DNA of 46,387 nt, from assembly GCA_964522605.1 (NCBI GenBank), contig CAZFWV010000016.1:1-46387 (forward strand). Direction: 5' to 3'. Under the pieces are notes generated by a model. That model was not told where the DNA came from. It saw only the letters and a program-made list of their open reading frames with translations, and made no database searches. Below are positions 17,187 to 26,017 of this stretch, piece after piece. The DNA comes from CAVZLD01 sp964522605. GTDB lineage: Bacteria; Planctomycetota; Planctomycetia; Pirellulales; Pirellulaceae. Both the position numbers and the translations under genes were made by a program. Positions within the stretch are counted from its first letter, which is position 1. The number at the start of each line of letters is the position of its first letter.

Positions 17187-17951
17187 ATGAAACGAGATGG
17201 GTTGTTCTGTCTACTGACAGTGGGTGTTCTCCTTGGATTCGCCGCGGACTTGGCAGCGAAAGAGTATCTGAGTGGAATCGAGTGGGCCGAGCCTCAAGTC
17301 ATCGATCCCGGTCCGCCGGGCGGTCCCCCGTCTGATGCCGTGGTGCTCTTTGGCGGCACCGACTTATCTCAGTGGAAGGGAGCCGACAACTGGAAAGTTC
17401 AGGATGGGTACTTCGTCGCAGGGCCCGGTGCAATCGAGACGAAAGCGGAGTTTGGTGATTGTCAGTTACACATCGAATGGGCGTCCGCCGAAGAGATCAC
17501 CGGCAGCGGTCAAGGACGGAGCAACAGCGGCGTCTTTCTGATGGGCCGCTATGAAGTCCAGGTGCTCGATTCGTATGAAAACGCCACCTACTTTGATGGA
17601 CAGTGCGGCGCGATCTACAAACAACACCCGCCGCTTGTCAATGCAACGCGCAAACCGGGGGAGTGGCAGACCTACGACATCATTTGGAAAGCGCCCCGGT
17701 TCGACGACAACGGGCAATTGGTCAGCCCTGCCTTCATCACGGTGCTGCACAACGGCGTCGTTGTGCAAAACCATTTTCAGCTCGAGGGTGATACTCCGTT
17801 CGATCGTCCTCCACGATATCAGGCCCATCCCGATCGAGGACCGATCGGACTGCAGTATCACGGCAACCCGGTCCGTTTCCGCAACATTTGGGTGCGAGAA
17901 CTGAAGGAATTGGAGCATCAGCGGGTGGATGATCCCAAGATCGTCGATTGA
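17187..17951 (+). CDS. secreted DUF1080 (3-keto-disaccharide hydrolase-like) protein
   Basis: Exported 254-residue protein. The signal peptide MKRDGLFCLLTVGVLLGF... ends near DLAAK. The rest is one concanavalin-like DUF1080 domain, with the family phrases VVLFGGTDLSQWKG, WKVQDGYFVAGPG, SNSGVFLMGRYEVQVLDSY, GAIYKQHPPLVNA, WQTYDIIWKAP and GPIGLQYHGNPVRFRNIWVR. The ATG with GAGAGAAACAGAG upstream is preferred to earlier codons because the signal peptide starts there. Some DUF1080 proteins hydrolyse 3-keto-glycosides; many are uncharacterised. The family is strongly expanded in Planctomycetota. Confidence 0.92.
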   Translation: MKRDGLFCLLTVGVLLGFAADLAAKEYLSGIEWAEPQVIDPGPPGGPPSDAVVLFGGTDLSQWKGADNWKVQDGYFVAGPGAIETKAEFGDCQLHIEWASAEEITGSGQGRSNSGVFLMGRYEVQVLDSYENATYFDGQCGAIYKQHPPLVNATRKPGEWQTYDIIWKAPRFDDNGQLVSPAFITVLHNGVVVQNHFQLEGDTPFDRPPRYQAHPDRGPIGLQYHGNPVRFRNIWVRELKELEHQRVDDPKIVD

Positions 17952-17994
17952 CCCGCAGCACTGGGAAAAAGAGGCCCGGAGGTAGGATACCCCG

Positions 17995-18029
17995 GACTCG
18001 GGGAGGCGAGGCGGTCACCTCCCCGAGTC
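17995..18029. terminator. hairpin between convergent DUF1080 and amt genes
   Basis: A perfect 12-base stem, GACTCGGGGAGG with CCTCCCCGAGTC, around an 11-base loop in the 131-base convergent gap. There is no T-run on either side, so it is terminator-like rather than a textbook intrinsic terminator; it could act for both directions. Confidence 0.6.
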
Positions 18030-18082
18030 GTTGGGGCACCCTTCTGGCCCCAGGCAAGAGCCATGCAGGAAGTTCAACCTGA

Positions 18083-19471
18083 CTAGTTGCGCCCGCCGGC
18101 TCCCACGACGGCCGGACCGTAGGCCTGCATCCCGTGTTCGGAGATGTCCAAGCCGACGTTCTCGTCCTCCGCCGATACCCGCAGGAATCCGATCGCTTTG
18201 AGCACGCTGAACAGGACGAACATCGTCCCAAACGACCAGGCGGCGATCACCAATGAGCCGATCAGCTGCGGCTGCAGGCTGTGTCCTTCACCAAAGATCC
18301 CGGTGGCAATTCCGCCCCACATTCCCGCGAGACCATGCACGGGCCACGCACCAACCGGGTCGTCAATCTTCATTTTGTCTAGCAGGATCACGCCAACCAG
18401 GACGAGAGCTCCGGCGACGCTGCCAATGGCGAGGGCCTCGAGATTCGTGACACAGTCACAATTGGCAGTGATTCCGACCAAGCCTCCCAACGCTCCGTTG
18501 AGTCCCATCGTGAGGTCGGGCTTGCCATAGATCATCCACGCGAGAAACATGCAGACCGCACATCCCGCTGCGGGAGCAAGCGTCGTGTTCGTGGCGACCA
18601 ACATGACCGCTGAAGCATCGCTGGTTGTGGCGAATGCCAGTTGCGATCCAGGATTAAAGCCATACCACCCGACCCACAGAATGAACACGCCGAGCGCGGC
18701 AAATGTCAGATTGTGACCCGGAATGGGGGTCGAGCGACCATCATTCGAAAACCGACCAATGCGCGGGCCGAGCACAATCGCACCGGCAAGTCCGGCAAAA
18801 CCGCCGACCGCGTGCACGACAATCGATCCGGCAAAATCATGAAAGCCCATGTCGTGAAGCCAACCGTAACCCCATTTCCAGGAGCCACTGATCGGATAGA
18901 TCAATCCCGTCAGCACCGCACTGTAGACCAGGTAGGCGCCGAACTTCATGCGTCCGGCAACCGCACCGGAAACGATCGTCGCAGCGGTCGCCGCAAAAGC
19001 CACCTGGAAGAGGAAATCGACCTGCGGATGCAACGCGGATTGGCCATCGTATGCAGGGATCATTGAGCCGGCGAAGCCGAAGAATTCATTGCCCTCTCCA
19101 TCCGCAAAGCCCGGATACATGAGTCCGTAGCCGACGAAGAAGAAGAGCAGGACACCGATGGACAGGTCCATCAAATTCTTGCAGAGGATGTTCACCGTGC
19201 TCTTGGCCGTGTTCAAGCCCGCTTCCAACATCCCGAATCCGGCTTGCATAAACAGCACCAACACGGCGCACAGGAACAATGTCACGTTATTGAAAGCGAA
19301 CACAAGCTCATCCGTCGCAGTGGCCGTCTCCGCTTCGTCGGCGGCTACGGTCGCCGTCGCTTCGGGTGCGCTTTCCTGGGCCCGACTCTCGGGCAGTCCA
19401 ATCAACAACAGTCCGATCAAGAAGGCCAGCAAGCCGAGCCGCCCGCCTCGATGATTGTCTACAACTCTCAT
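18083..19471 (-). CDS. amt: ammonium transporter (Amt family)
   Basis: Inner-membrane ammonium channel, 462 residues. An N-terminal signal-like segment (about 11-31, ending SRAQ) and an acidic Ala/Thr-rich linker precede eleven membrane segments. The pore histidines are His220 in IVVHAVGG and His379 in PVHGLAG, and Asp212 in HDFAGS lies at the substrate-recruitment site. The cytoplasmic C-terminus is long enough to contact PII, and a PII gene lies 12 kb away. A sigma-54-type promoter is visible about 115 bases upstream, consistent with nitrogen-controlled expression. Confidence 0.96.
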   Translation of the reverse strand: MRVVDNHRGGRLGLLAFLIGLLLIGLPESRAQESAPEATATVAADEAETATATDELVFAFNNVTLFLCAVLVLFMQAGFGMLEAGLNTAKSTVNILCKNLMDLSIGVLLFFFVGYGLMYPGFADGEGNEFFGFAGSMIPAYDGQSALHPQVDFLFQVAFAATAATIVSGAVAGRMKFGAYLVYSAVLTGLIYPISGSWKWGYGWLHDMGFHDFAGSIVVHAVGGFAGLAGAIVLGPRIGRFSNDGRSTPIPGHNLTFAALGVFILWVGWYGFNPGSQLAFATTSDASAVMLVATNTTLAPAAGCAVCMFLAWMIYGKPDLTMGLNGALGGLVGITANCDCVTNLEALAIGSVAGALVLVGVILLDKMKIDDPVGAWPVHGLAGMWGGIATGIFGEGHSLQPQLIGSLVIAAWSFGTMFVLFSVLKAIGFLRVSAEDENVGLDISEHGMQAYGPAVVGAGGRN

Positions 19472-19586
19472 TTCACGCCTTTCCAGAAGGAAACCTCAAA
19501 AGATCTGCGGCCATTACCGAAGCCGCTCGATACGGCGTTGCACGCCGGGCCCAGCGCGAAACGTTCCGCTTCCGGCAAGTCGCCCA

Positions 19587-19602
19587 TGCACGCAGCGTGC
19601 CA
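19587..19602 (-). promoter_or_regulatory. sigma-54-type promoter upstream of amt
   Basis: Read on the minus strand this is TGGCACGCTGCGTGCA. The -24 half TGGCACG is perfect. GG and GC are separated by exactly 10 bases, and the -12 half GTGCA differs from TTGCA at one position. The predicted start would leave a leader of about 105 bases before the amt ATG. Sigma-54 control of amt genes is established in proteobacteria; no clear NtrC site was found upstream. Confidence 0.6.
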
Positions 19603-19763
19603 AAACGGAAAACTCTCCTGGAAAGACGCGCGTTCACCGAAACGAAAAGGGCGACGCACTCAGGATTTGCGCAGATCTTCCCGGCTCGAAAAATGATGCC
19701 GATCTACTGCCTTTGCCTAGGAAGTAGGCACCGGCTGTTGCGCAGGAGAGCAGGCGGCGGGCG

Positions 19764-19803
19764 CAATAAAAAACGAGACCGCACCTTGCGGTACGGTCTC
19801 GTT
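19764..19803 (-). terminator. intrinsic terminator downstream of the porin gene
   Basis: On the minus strand a 10-base GC-rich stem (AACGAGACCG with CGGTCTCGTT, extended by ACC/GGT and closed by a four-base loop) is followed directly by a T-rich run (TTTTTTATTGC). It starts about 45 bases after the porin stop. This is the clearest intrinsic terminator in the window and separates the porin from amt. Confidence 0.88.
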
Positions 19804-19847
19804 CAGGGGTAGCAGGAGAGGAGCCTCCCGGCTCGGGAATTGGGGAT

Positions 19848-21242
19848 CTAGAAGGTCCCGATTACGTCGACACCGAAGATCGTTTCGTCGTAGTCCACGC
19901 CCGGCGACCATTGTTGCCGGATTTCCGGTCGCACGCGGAAGTTGGCGTGCGGGAAAATGTTCACGCCCGCTGTGGCTTGATAGACCGACACATTCCCTAG
20001 GCCCGTGATCAAGGGATCGGCCTTCCACCATTCAAAGCGTCCGCCCAGCTTCAGGCAATCGTTGATGTTGTAGAACAGATACTGGTTAATGGCGAAATCG
20101 TTACCCGCCACATCTTCGATTTCCAGCATGTCCCACTGGAAGACGTAGTTCAGCTTCTCCGTCAGGCTCAGGTCAGCCACCACGCTGTGCATGTAGGAGT
20201 CACCGCCTCGGAAGCCGGTGTCGCCGGCGCACAGCATGTAGGCGATGGAGGCGTCGTCCGTGACTTGGGCGCTGATTCCACCGAGGAACGTGCTTCCATC
20301 ACCGAACTGATCGAAACCGGTATCCCAGCCCGCGGTCCAACCACCATGAACCGTGACGTTGTCGCTCAGATTGTAACTGGCCAAAACGCCCGTGTGGGTA
20401 AACGGCTCATTGTTGTAGAACGTGAAGGCGTGGCTATAGAAGAAGTTGTCCGGAGCCTGGACGACTTCATATCCGATCAGCGTGTAGAAGTGACCGACTT
20501 TGACGGACAGGTCATTTACCGCGAGGGTTGCATACAGCTGCGGCAGGGCCCAACCGTAGATTCCGTTATTCCAGCCAGTATCCCAGCCGCGCGGGTTCCC
20601 CGCGGCATCCACCGGGTTTCCAAACGCCTGGGTATCGGCGGCATCCACACCGTACATGAAGTCAGCTCGGACACCCCAGTCCCAACCGCCGTTCGAGGTG
20701 TCCGTTGCTTTCTCAAGATAGACCCATTGTTGATGTGCGTTAAACCGGCCTGGGTGCGAATTGAACAGCTCGGTCGACTCGTCGTGATAACCCCACTGGC
20801 TCCATCCGCCGATGCTCCACGGCGAACCTTCGCAGAACAGAAGGCTGCTGATCGTCCAAGGATCCCCGAGGGAGCAATCCCCCAGCAGACCGAATCCGCA
20901 GCCGTGTCCGCACGAGCAGGGTGCACCGGCGCACGCGTCACACGCGTCGCACGACACGACGTATCCGTTGCTGCATCCGTCCGTGCAACCGGCAGCGGTT
21001 GCGGCGGGAGCCATCGGGGCGGCGGGCGCAGCTTCTTCGGCCACCGGCGCCTCTTCGGGAACTTCCGGTGCCGTCTCTTCGGCTTGGTCGCTTGGCGAGG
21101 CGGTTTCCTCCTGCCAATACCTGTTGTAGTCAAAGCCCGTTGGACGGACCGAGAACGGTTGACGTAATCCCTGGGCCATTGCATCCCCCAGGAACAGGCA
21201 GCCTGTCATTGCGCAGGCCCAGGCCCATGATGAACGTTTCAT
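19848..21242 (-). CDS. outer-membrane beta-barrel porin (BBP2-like), cysteine-rich N-terminus
   Basis: Predicted outer-membrane porin of 464 residues. A signal peptide (MKRSSWAWACAMTGCLFLG, ending DAMAQ) precedes a Pro/Ala/Glu-rich linker (about 45-85). Next is a segment with nine cysteines at 86-123 (CDACDACAGAPCSCGHGC), then amphipathic strands rich in aromatic residues to a C-terminal Phe (FGVDVIGTF). The strand pattern and terminal aromatic fit the BBP2/OmpL-like family. The start was chosen at the ATG with GGAG eight bases upstream; residues further upstream are not signal-like. An intrinsic terminator follows. The cysteine segment may form disulfides or bind metal or a lattice partner; that is inference. 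Confidence 0.85.
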   Translation of the reverse strand: MKRSSWAWACAMTGCLFLGDAMAQGLRQPFSVRPTGFDYNRYWQEETASPSDQAEETAPEVPEEAPVAEEAAPAAPMAPAATAAGCTDGCSNGYVVSCDACDACAGAPCSCGHGCGFGLLGDCSLGDPWTISSLLFCEGSPWSIGGWSQWGYHDESTELFNSHPGRFNAHQQWVYLEKATDTSNGGWDWGVRADFMYGVDAADTQAFGNPVDAAGNPRGWDTGWNNGIYGWALPQLYATLAVNDLSVKVGHFYTLIGYEVVQAPDNFFYSHAFTFYNNEPFTHTGVLASYNLSDNVTVHGGWTAGWDTGFDQFGDGSTFLGGISAQVTDDASIAYMLCAGDTGFRGGDSYMHSVVADLSLTEKLNYVFQWDMLEIEDVAGNDFAINQYLFYNINDCLKLGGRFEWWKADPLITGLGNVSVYQATAGVNIFPHANFRVRPEIRQQWSPGVDYDETIFGVDVIGTF

Positions 21243-21716
21243 GGTCAGAATCTCCAATTCCACGAATTCAAACGAGGACAGTGTGCAGGCACACTGACAT
21301 GGCGGGTCGTTTCGGAGTGTACAAGTCAGGTGGGAAGCCAAGCGGCAAACTGAGCCGTTCTCCACTCCGGCCTTCAGACACAAGTATCGGCGGCTGACTT
21401 CAGCGCGATTCAATGGAACCCGACTTGAAGTTTCGAATGCTACGTCGTTTCAGGCCGTGTCTTGAGAAACCTTGCGGGTTAAGAAAAGACTGCGACCCGA
21501 TCGAAGGCTCTCACCGCAAGAGATGACCGACTCAGGGGCGCGCACCGGGCCGATCGAAGTGGGCGATCGGCGCTAGAAATCCAGTGCCGNNNNNNNNNNN
21601 NNNNNNNNNNNNNNNNNNNNNNNNNNNNNNNNNNNNNNNNNNNNNNNNNNNNNNNNNNNNNNNNNNNNNNNNNNNNNNNNNNNNNNNNNGCCGCTAGGCG
21701 TCCGAGAACAGCGCCG
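21243..21716. other. intergenic region with assembly gap 2
   Basis: Between the ftsY stop and the porin start. It holds a 100-N gap at 21590-21689. Nothing gene-like was seen in the flanks. The porin promoter should be in the part near 21243-21400 but was not resolved. Unlike gaps 1 and 3, the sequence left of the gap does not match the sequence right of it. Confidence 0.7.
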
Positions 21717-21735
21717 CTAGGCGTCCGAGAACAGC
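21690..21735. repeat. 23-base tandem duplication at the ftsY stop
   Basis: A 23-base unit occurs twice in direct tandem, starting at the edge of gap 2. The second copy contains the last seven codons and stop of ftsY; the first lies just after the stop. It may be an assembly artefact at a contig end or the visible part of a longer tandem array. Confidence 0.85.
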
Positions 21736-22715
21736 GCCTCGACGAACTGTCGGGGATCGAACGCGGCCAGATCATCGGGCTGTTCGCCCACCCCGACAAA
21801 TTTGACGGGAATCTGGAATTGTTGGCGGATTGGAATGACAACGCCGCCCTTCGCGGTTCCGTCCAGTTTCGCCAAGATGATCCCCGTGCACTGGACGGCC
21901 TCCGAGAATCCCTTCGCCTGGCTGATGCCGTTCTGCCCGGCGGTCGCATCGAGCACCAACAGGACCTCATGAGGTGCATCTTCGACCTGCTTCTGGATCA
22001 CGCGGCGGATCTTCGCAAGCTGGTCCATCAGGTTCGACTGCGTTTGCAGCCGTCCGGCCGTATCGATGATGCAGACGTCGGCCCCCGTTTCCAGCGTGCG
22101 TGCCAGAGCGCGATGGGCGACGCTGGCCGGATCGCTGCCGGCGGGGCCGGTCACGATGTCGACACCGATCCGTTGCGACCAGACCGTCAACTGCTCGACC
22201 GCGGCAGCCCGAAAGGTGTCGGCGGCGCCGAGGACGACTTTGCTACCTTGGTCGGCGAATCGGCGGGCAAGCTTGGCAATTGAGGTGGTTTTTCCTGAGC
22301 CGTTGACCCCGACCACAAGAATCACCGTCGGGCCGGATTCTGCTTGAGTCAGCGGGGCTTCCTCCTGATCCATCAGCTCGAGCAGCTTCTCTTTGACTTG
22401 ATCGAGCAACTCGTTCATCTGCACGACGCGACCACGAAACTGCTGCTGCAGTTGATCGCGGATGGTTCGGGCCGGACCGGATCCCATATCCGTCCGAATC
22501 AGAAGCGCGTACAGCCGGGACAGCAGTTCGTCGTCGACGAGCTGTCCTTCCTGTTTGAATAGGTCGCGAATATCGGTTTGCAGCAGGTCCGACGTGCGTT
22601 TCAGTCCGCGGCGGAAACGGGCAAACAGTCCCGCGTCCCGCTTTTCCGGCTGTGGTTGTGCTTCGGAAGCAGGTGCTTCGGCCGGCTTCTTGGGGGAACG
22701 GTCAAAAAAACCCAT
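21717..22715 (-). CDS. ftsY: signal recognition particle receptor FtsY
   Basis: SRP-family GTPase that docks SRP-ribosome complexes at the membrane. The 332-residue protein has a short acidic/Pro-rich N-terminal A region (about 8-28), then the NG domain: the N-domain helices (about 30-125), GVNGSGKTT (136-144), DTFRAAAVEQL, DTAGRLQ and AKLDGTAKGG. The start is the ATG of MGFFDRSPKK, with AGGAGA about 7 bases upstream; a longer in-frame reading is not supported. It is the last gene of the coaE-rho-ribH-nusB-ftsY run, and its end sits in a tandem duplication beside a gap. Confidence 0.96.
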   Translation of the reverse strand: MGFFDRSPKKPAEAPASEAQPQPEKRDAGLFARFRRGLKRTSDLLQTDIRDLFKQEGQLVDDELLSRLYALLIRTDMGSGPARTIRDQLQQQFRGRVVQMNELLDQVKEKLLELMDQEEAPLTQAESGPTVILVVGVNGSGKTTSIAKLARRFADQGSKVVLGAADTFRAAAVEQLTVWSQRIGVDIVTGPAGSDPASVAHRALARTLETGADVCIIDTAGRLQTQSNLMDQLAKIRRVIQKQVEDAPHEVLLVLDATAGQNGISQAKGFSEAVQCTGIILAKLDGTAKGGVVIPIRQQFQIPVKFVGVGEQPDDLAAFDPRQFVEALFSDA

Positions 22716-22835
22716 ATCGATCTCCTGCGTGCCATTAAAGCCAGTTTTCCCACAACTTGGGACCTTGTTGCTGGGCCGATCGGATTCGGTCTCTCGAGAC
22801 ATCGGCTTGGGGCCCAGCGCTCTGGAAGAACTGGT

Positions 22836-23255
22836 CTATGCGTCGGTGGGTTCCGAGTGTCGCGGTAACAATCCGTCGAGGATTCCATTGACAAAGGGTG
22901 CCGACTGTTGAGCACCATAACGTCGTGCCAGATTCACCGCTTCGTTGATCACGACGCGAGGTGGCGTTTCCGTGTAACGGATTTCGTAGGCTGCCAATCG
23001 GAGTACGTTCCGGTCGGTCACGGCCATTCGATCCAGACTCCAATTCGCTGCTTGAGAGCCGAGCAACGCATCGAGTTCCGGTCGATGTTGGCGTGTGCCG
23101 CGCAGCAACTCGAGCGCAAAGTCAACCAGCGCGGGGTCGTTCTTCAAACGACTCCGCAGGAATTGGTCCGACTCGTGAAGATCATGATCGGGGTGCAGGT
23201 CGTCCTGATACAGGATCTGCAGGACGACCTCGCGGGCTCGACTGCGGCGCGACAT
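22836..23255 (-). CDS. nusB: transcription antitermination factor NusB
   Basis: Binds boxA RNA with NusE (S10) in antitermination complexes, mainly on rRNA operons. The 139-residue helical protein begins MSRRSRAREVVLQILYQ and contains VINEAVNLARRYG and FVNGILDGLL, the family's signature helices. It starts 6 bases after ribH, the usual partner order, and shares a run with rho, the opposing termination factor. Confidence 0.95.
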   Translation of the reverse strand: MSRRSRAREVVLQILYQDDLHPDHDLHESDQFLRSRLKNDPALVDFALELLRGTRQHRPELDALLGSQAANWSLDRMAVTDRNVLRLAAYEIRYTETPPRVVINEAVNLARRYGAQQSAPFVNGILDGLLPRHSEPTDA

Positions 23256-23261
23256 GGGGTT

Positions 23262-23756
23262 TCAATTCAGCGGAGGGGAAGGGGTGGGCAACTGATGCAG
23301 CAGATCGACCATCTCGAGAGCGGCCAGGGCGCATTCGCTGCCCTTGTTGCCGACACGACCTCCACTGCGTTGGAGTGCCTGTTCCAACGAGTTGCAGGTT
23401 AAGACTCCAAACAGCACCGGGACGCCGGTCTCCAGGGCGATTCGTCCCAAGGACTGACTCACTTGCTGGTTGATGTATTGGTCGTGCGTCGTCTCCCCGC
23501 GAATCACGGCGGCCAGACAGAGCACGGCGGCAAATTGGCCGGAACGGGCCAAGCGGTTCGCCGCGACCGGGACTTCCCACGCACCGGGCACCCAGGCGAC
23601 CGAGATCGAGCGATCGGGAACACCGTGTTCGTCCAACGTGGTCACCGCGCCGCGCAGAAGATTTCCCGTAATCGATTCGTTATAGCGCGCGACTACAATC
23701 GCAAATGCGCCGGAGGCGGAACCGGCCTTTCCTTCCCAAACTTGCGGCACCGTCAA
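23262..23756 (-). CDS. ribH: 6,7-dimethyl-8-ribityllumazine synthase
   Basis: Penultimate step of riboflavin synthesis, condensing the ribitylamino-uracil with dihydroxybutanone phosphate. The 164-residue protein shows ARYNESIT, VPGAWEVP, RGETTHDQY with catalytic His91, FGVLTCNSLEQA and GNKGSECAL. The start is read as a TTG preceded by GGAG that overlaps the rho stop; a GTG two codons later is equally possible and better spaced. It lies 9 bases after rho and 6 before nusB. Confidence 0.95.
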   Translation of the reverse strand: MTVPQVWEGKAGSASGAFAIVVARYNESITGNLLRGAVTTLDEHGVPDRSISVAWVPGAWEVPVAANRLARSGQFAAVLCLAAVIRGETTHDQYINQQVSQSLGRIALETGVPVLFGVLTCNSLEQALQRSGGRVGNKGSECALAALEMVDLLHQLPTPSPPLN

Positions 23757-23765
23757 TTTTCTCCA

Positions 23766-25295
23766 TCACTTCAGATTCATGCTCATCAGGAATTCTGCGT
23801 TTGATTTCGTTTTCCGGAGACGCGAGACGAGCAGTTCCATCGCATCGGGTGGACTCATTTCATGCAGAACGCGGCGGAGGACCACAACCCGCCGATACTC
23901 TTCCGGGTCCATCAGCATCTCTTCGCGTCGCGTTCCACTGCGATTGATGTCGATTGCGGGCCAAATCCGCTTATCCACCAGGCGTCGGTCCAGCACGATC
24001 TCCAGATTTCCGGTCCCTTTGAATTCTTCGAAGATCACCTCGTCCATCTTACTGCCCGTGTCGATCAATGCTGTCGCAATGATGGTCAATGAGCCCCCTT
24101 CTTCGACCTTCCGCGCCGAACCGAAGAAACGTTTGGGGCGCTGCATCGCGTTGGCGTCCAGTCCACCAGAGAGAATCTTGCCGGACTGGGGGCATTCCGA
24201 ATTCCAGGCGCGGGCGAGACGAGTGATCGAGTCGAGGAAGATCACCACGTCGTGTCCGTATTCGACGAGGCGCTTGGCCTTTTCCAGCACCATTTCCGAA
24301 ACTTGGACGTGACGCGAGGCGGGTTCGTCGAAGGTCGAGCTGATCACTTCGCAGTTGGGGCCCTTGACCTGCCGTTCCATGTCGGTCACTTCCTCCGGGC
24401 GTTCATCGATCAAGAGCATGATCACATAGGCGTCGGAGAAGTTGTCGAGGACCGCTTTGGCCATCTTCTGCATCAGGATCGTCTTGCCGGCGCGAGGAGG
24501 ACTGACGATCAAGCCTCGCTGACCGAATCCGATCGGGACAATCATGTCGACGACACGACCCTCCACGGCGTCCGCCGTGGTCTCCATCGTGATCCGCGTG
24601 TCCGGATGCAACGGGGTAAGATCATCGAAAAAGACCTTCTCCGCCATCAGGTTCGGATCCTGATAGTTGATCGCCTCGACGCGCAAGAGGGCGAAGTAGC
24701 GTTCGTTCTCCTTGGGCGGGCGGATTTGGCCGGACACGGTGGAGCCCGTCTTCAGCCCGAAGCGGCGGATCTGACTCGGAGACACATAAATATCGTCGGG
24801 ACAGGAAAGGTAGTGGTAATCCGGACTGCGCAGGAAGCCGAACCCATCCGGCAGGATTTCGAGGGTTCCCTCCCCGTACATCAGCCCGTTCATCTTCACG
24901 CGTTCCTTCAGGATGCGGAAGATCAGGTCCTGCTTCTTCATGCCCGCCACATCCTTGACGTTTTCCTTGCGGGCTTCGTCGATGAGCTGCGACATGCTCA
25001 TTTTCTGCAGCTCGGCGATGTGGATCTCGCCCTGCTTGATCTTTTCGTATCGTTCCTGCGGTTCGCAGAGCAGCATGTCGCGTTCCTCGGCAATCTCTTC
25101 GGCCAGCGACAACGGTTCCTGCTCGTCCAGGTTCTGTTCGGCGTCTGCCGGCGAGACCGGTTTCTCCTCAACGCCGGGTTCGACGGGCTGCTCGGATGGC
25201 AGAATGTCTTTACCGAATGTGTCGGCGGTGCGTCGACGTGTGCGACGTGCCCCCGCGGCATTGGAAGACATACGACTACTTCGTGCGTCAGACAT
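23766..25295 (-). CDS. rho: transcription termination factor Rho
   Basis: RNA-dependent hexameric helicase that ends transcription. At 509 residues it carries an extra N-terminal ~90-residue segment: a basic RRTRRR patch, then an acidic Glu-rich stretch. The normal Rho core follows: N-terminal helical region, the RNA-binding cold-shock-like domain (about 138-212, with DGFGFLRSPDYHYL), Walker A SPPRAGKT (Lys271), LLIDERPEEVTDM, and the DSITRLARA Walker B region. Long N-terminal extensions occur in several phyla and can modulate RNA binding. It sits between coaE and ribH. Confidence 0.97.
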   Translation of the reverse strand: MSDARSSRMSSNAAGARRTRRRTADTFGKDILPSEQPVEPGVEEKPVSPADAEQNLDEQEPLSLAEEIAEERDMLLCEPQERYEKIKQGEIHIAELQKMSMSQLIDEARKENVKDVAGMKKQDLIFRILKERVKMNGLMYGEGTLEILPDGFGFLRSPDYHYLSCPDDIYVSPSQIRRFGLKTGSTVSGQIRPPKENERYFALLRVEAINYQDPNLMAEKVFFDDLTPLHPDTRITMETTADAVEGRVVDMIVPIGFGQRGLIVSPPRAGKTILMQKMAKAVLDNFSDAYVIMLLIDERPEEVTDMERQVKGPNCEVISSTFDEPASRHVQVSEMVLEKAKRLVEYGHDVVIFLDSITRLARAWNSECPQSGKILSGGLDANAMQRPKRFFGSARKVEEGGSLTIIATALIDTGSKMDEVIFEEFKGTGNLEIVLDRRLVDKRIWPAIDINRSGTRREEMLMDPEEYRRVVVLRRVLHEMSPPDAMELLVSRLRKTKSNAEFLMSMNLK

Positions 25296-25366
25296 GAAGC
25301 GAACGCTCCCCAGGATGAGAAGGACCGGTCGTCACTCGGAAGGTGACGACGGCAGGAATGATGCAT

Positions 25367-26017
25367 TTAGTTCGGATCGGTCCCGGAAGCCGGTCTTCGG
25401 AGCGATTCCCAACAGGATCGCACCTGTTGAAAAGTCTCCTCCCGGGTTCCGGAATTGTCAATGATCGTATCGGCACGCCGCCGTTTTTCGGCGAGCGGCA
25501 TCTGTGCCGTCTCGCGATCGGCGAATTGTTGTGTTGTCCAGCCGCGCGCCAAAGCGCGACGCAGCCGCATCTCCCGCGGCACCTCCACGAATACCAAGTG
25601 CTCGCAAAGTCGGTCCCATCCGGTTTCCAGCAGGAGCGCCACGTCGAGGACCAAGCCTGCTACGCGGCCTTCCAACCGCAAACGTTCTCGTTCCACCGCC
25701 AAACGGGTGCCGATCCGCGGATGCGTTAGCTCCTCCAGAAACTGCAGGCTGTTCGTCTGTTCCGCCGAAGCCCCAAACACGCGATCCGCGACGGCTGCGC
25801 GATTCACCCGGTCGTCAACGGTAAAAACCCCCGCTCCCCACCGATTCCGCAGTTGCTGCCGTACCGCAGGTTCCTCCAATACCTCATGCCCGATTCGATC
25901 CGCGTCCAACCGCGCACATCCAAGACGCTCAAAACAACGAGCCACCTCGGACTTGCCGCTGGCAACTCCACCAACGACCCCAATTGTCACCATGTCTGTT
26001 GCTCGGAGAATGGCCAT
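25367..26017 (-). CDS. coaE: dephospho-CoA kinase
   Basis: Last step of coenzyme A synthesis: phosphorylates dephospho-CoA at the 3' hydroxyl. The P-loop GVVGGVASGKSEV, DADRIGHEVL and the lid-like LRRALARG segment identify it. The start is taken as the ATG of MAILRATDMVTIG (216 residues); an ATG eight codons later (25993) would give 208. Reading further upstream to 26368 adds over 110 residues without family resemblance. CoaD, the preceding enzyme in the route, is encoded 18 kb away. Confidence 0.92.
   Translation of the reverse strand: MAILRATDMVTIGVVGGVASGKSEVARCFERLGCARLDADRIGHEVLEEPAVRQQLRNRWGAGVFTVDDRVNRAAVADRVFGASAEQTNSLQFLEELTHPRIGTRLAVERERLRLEGRVAGLVLDVALLLETGWDRLCEHLVFVEVPREMRLRRALARGWTTQQFADRETAQMPLAEKRRRADTIIDNSGTREETFQQVRSCWESLRRPASGTDPN

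Noticed and set aside
19720..19745. NtrC-binding site upstream of the amt promoter
   Set aside because: Only a GCACC-like half site is present; the dyad is too imperfect.
24252..25346. Long plus-strand reading frame of 364 codons opposite rho
   Set aside because: It lies wholly antisense to a secure rho gene and shows no family features; long antisense frames are expected at this GC content.
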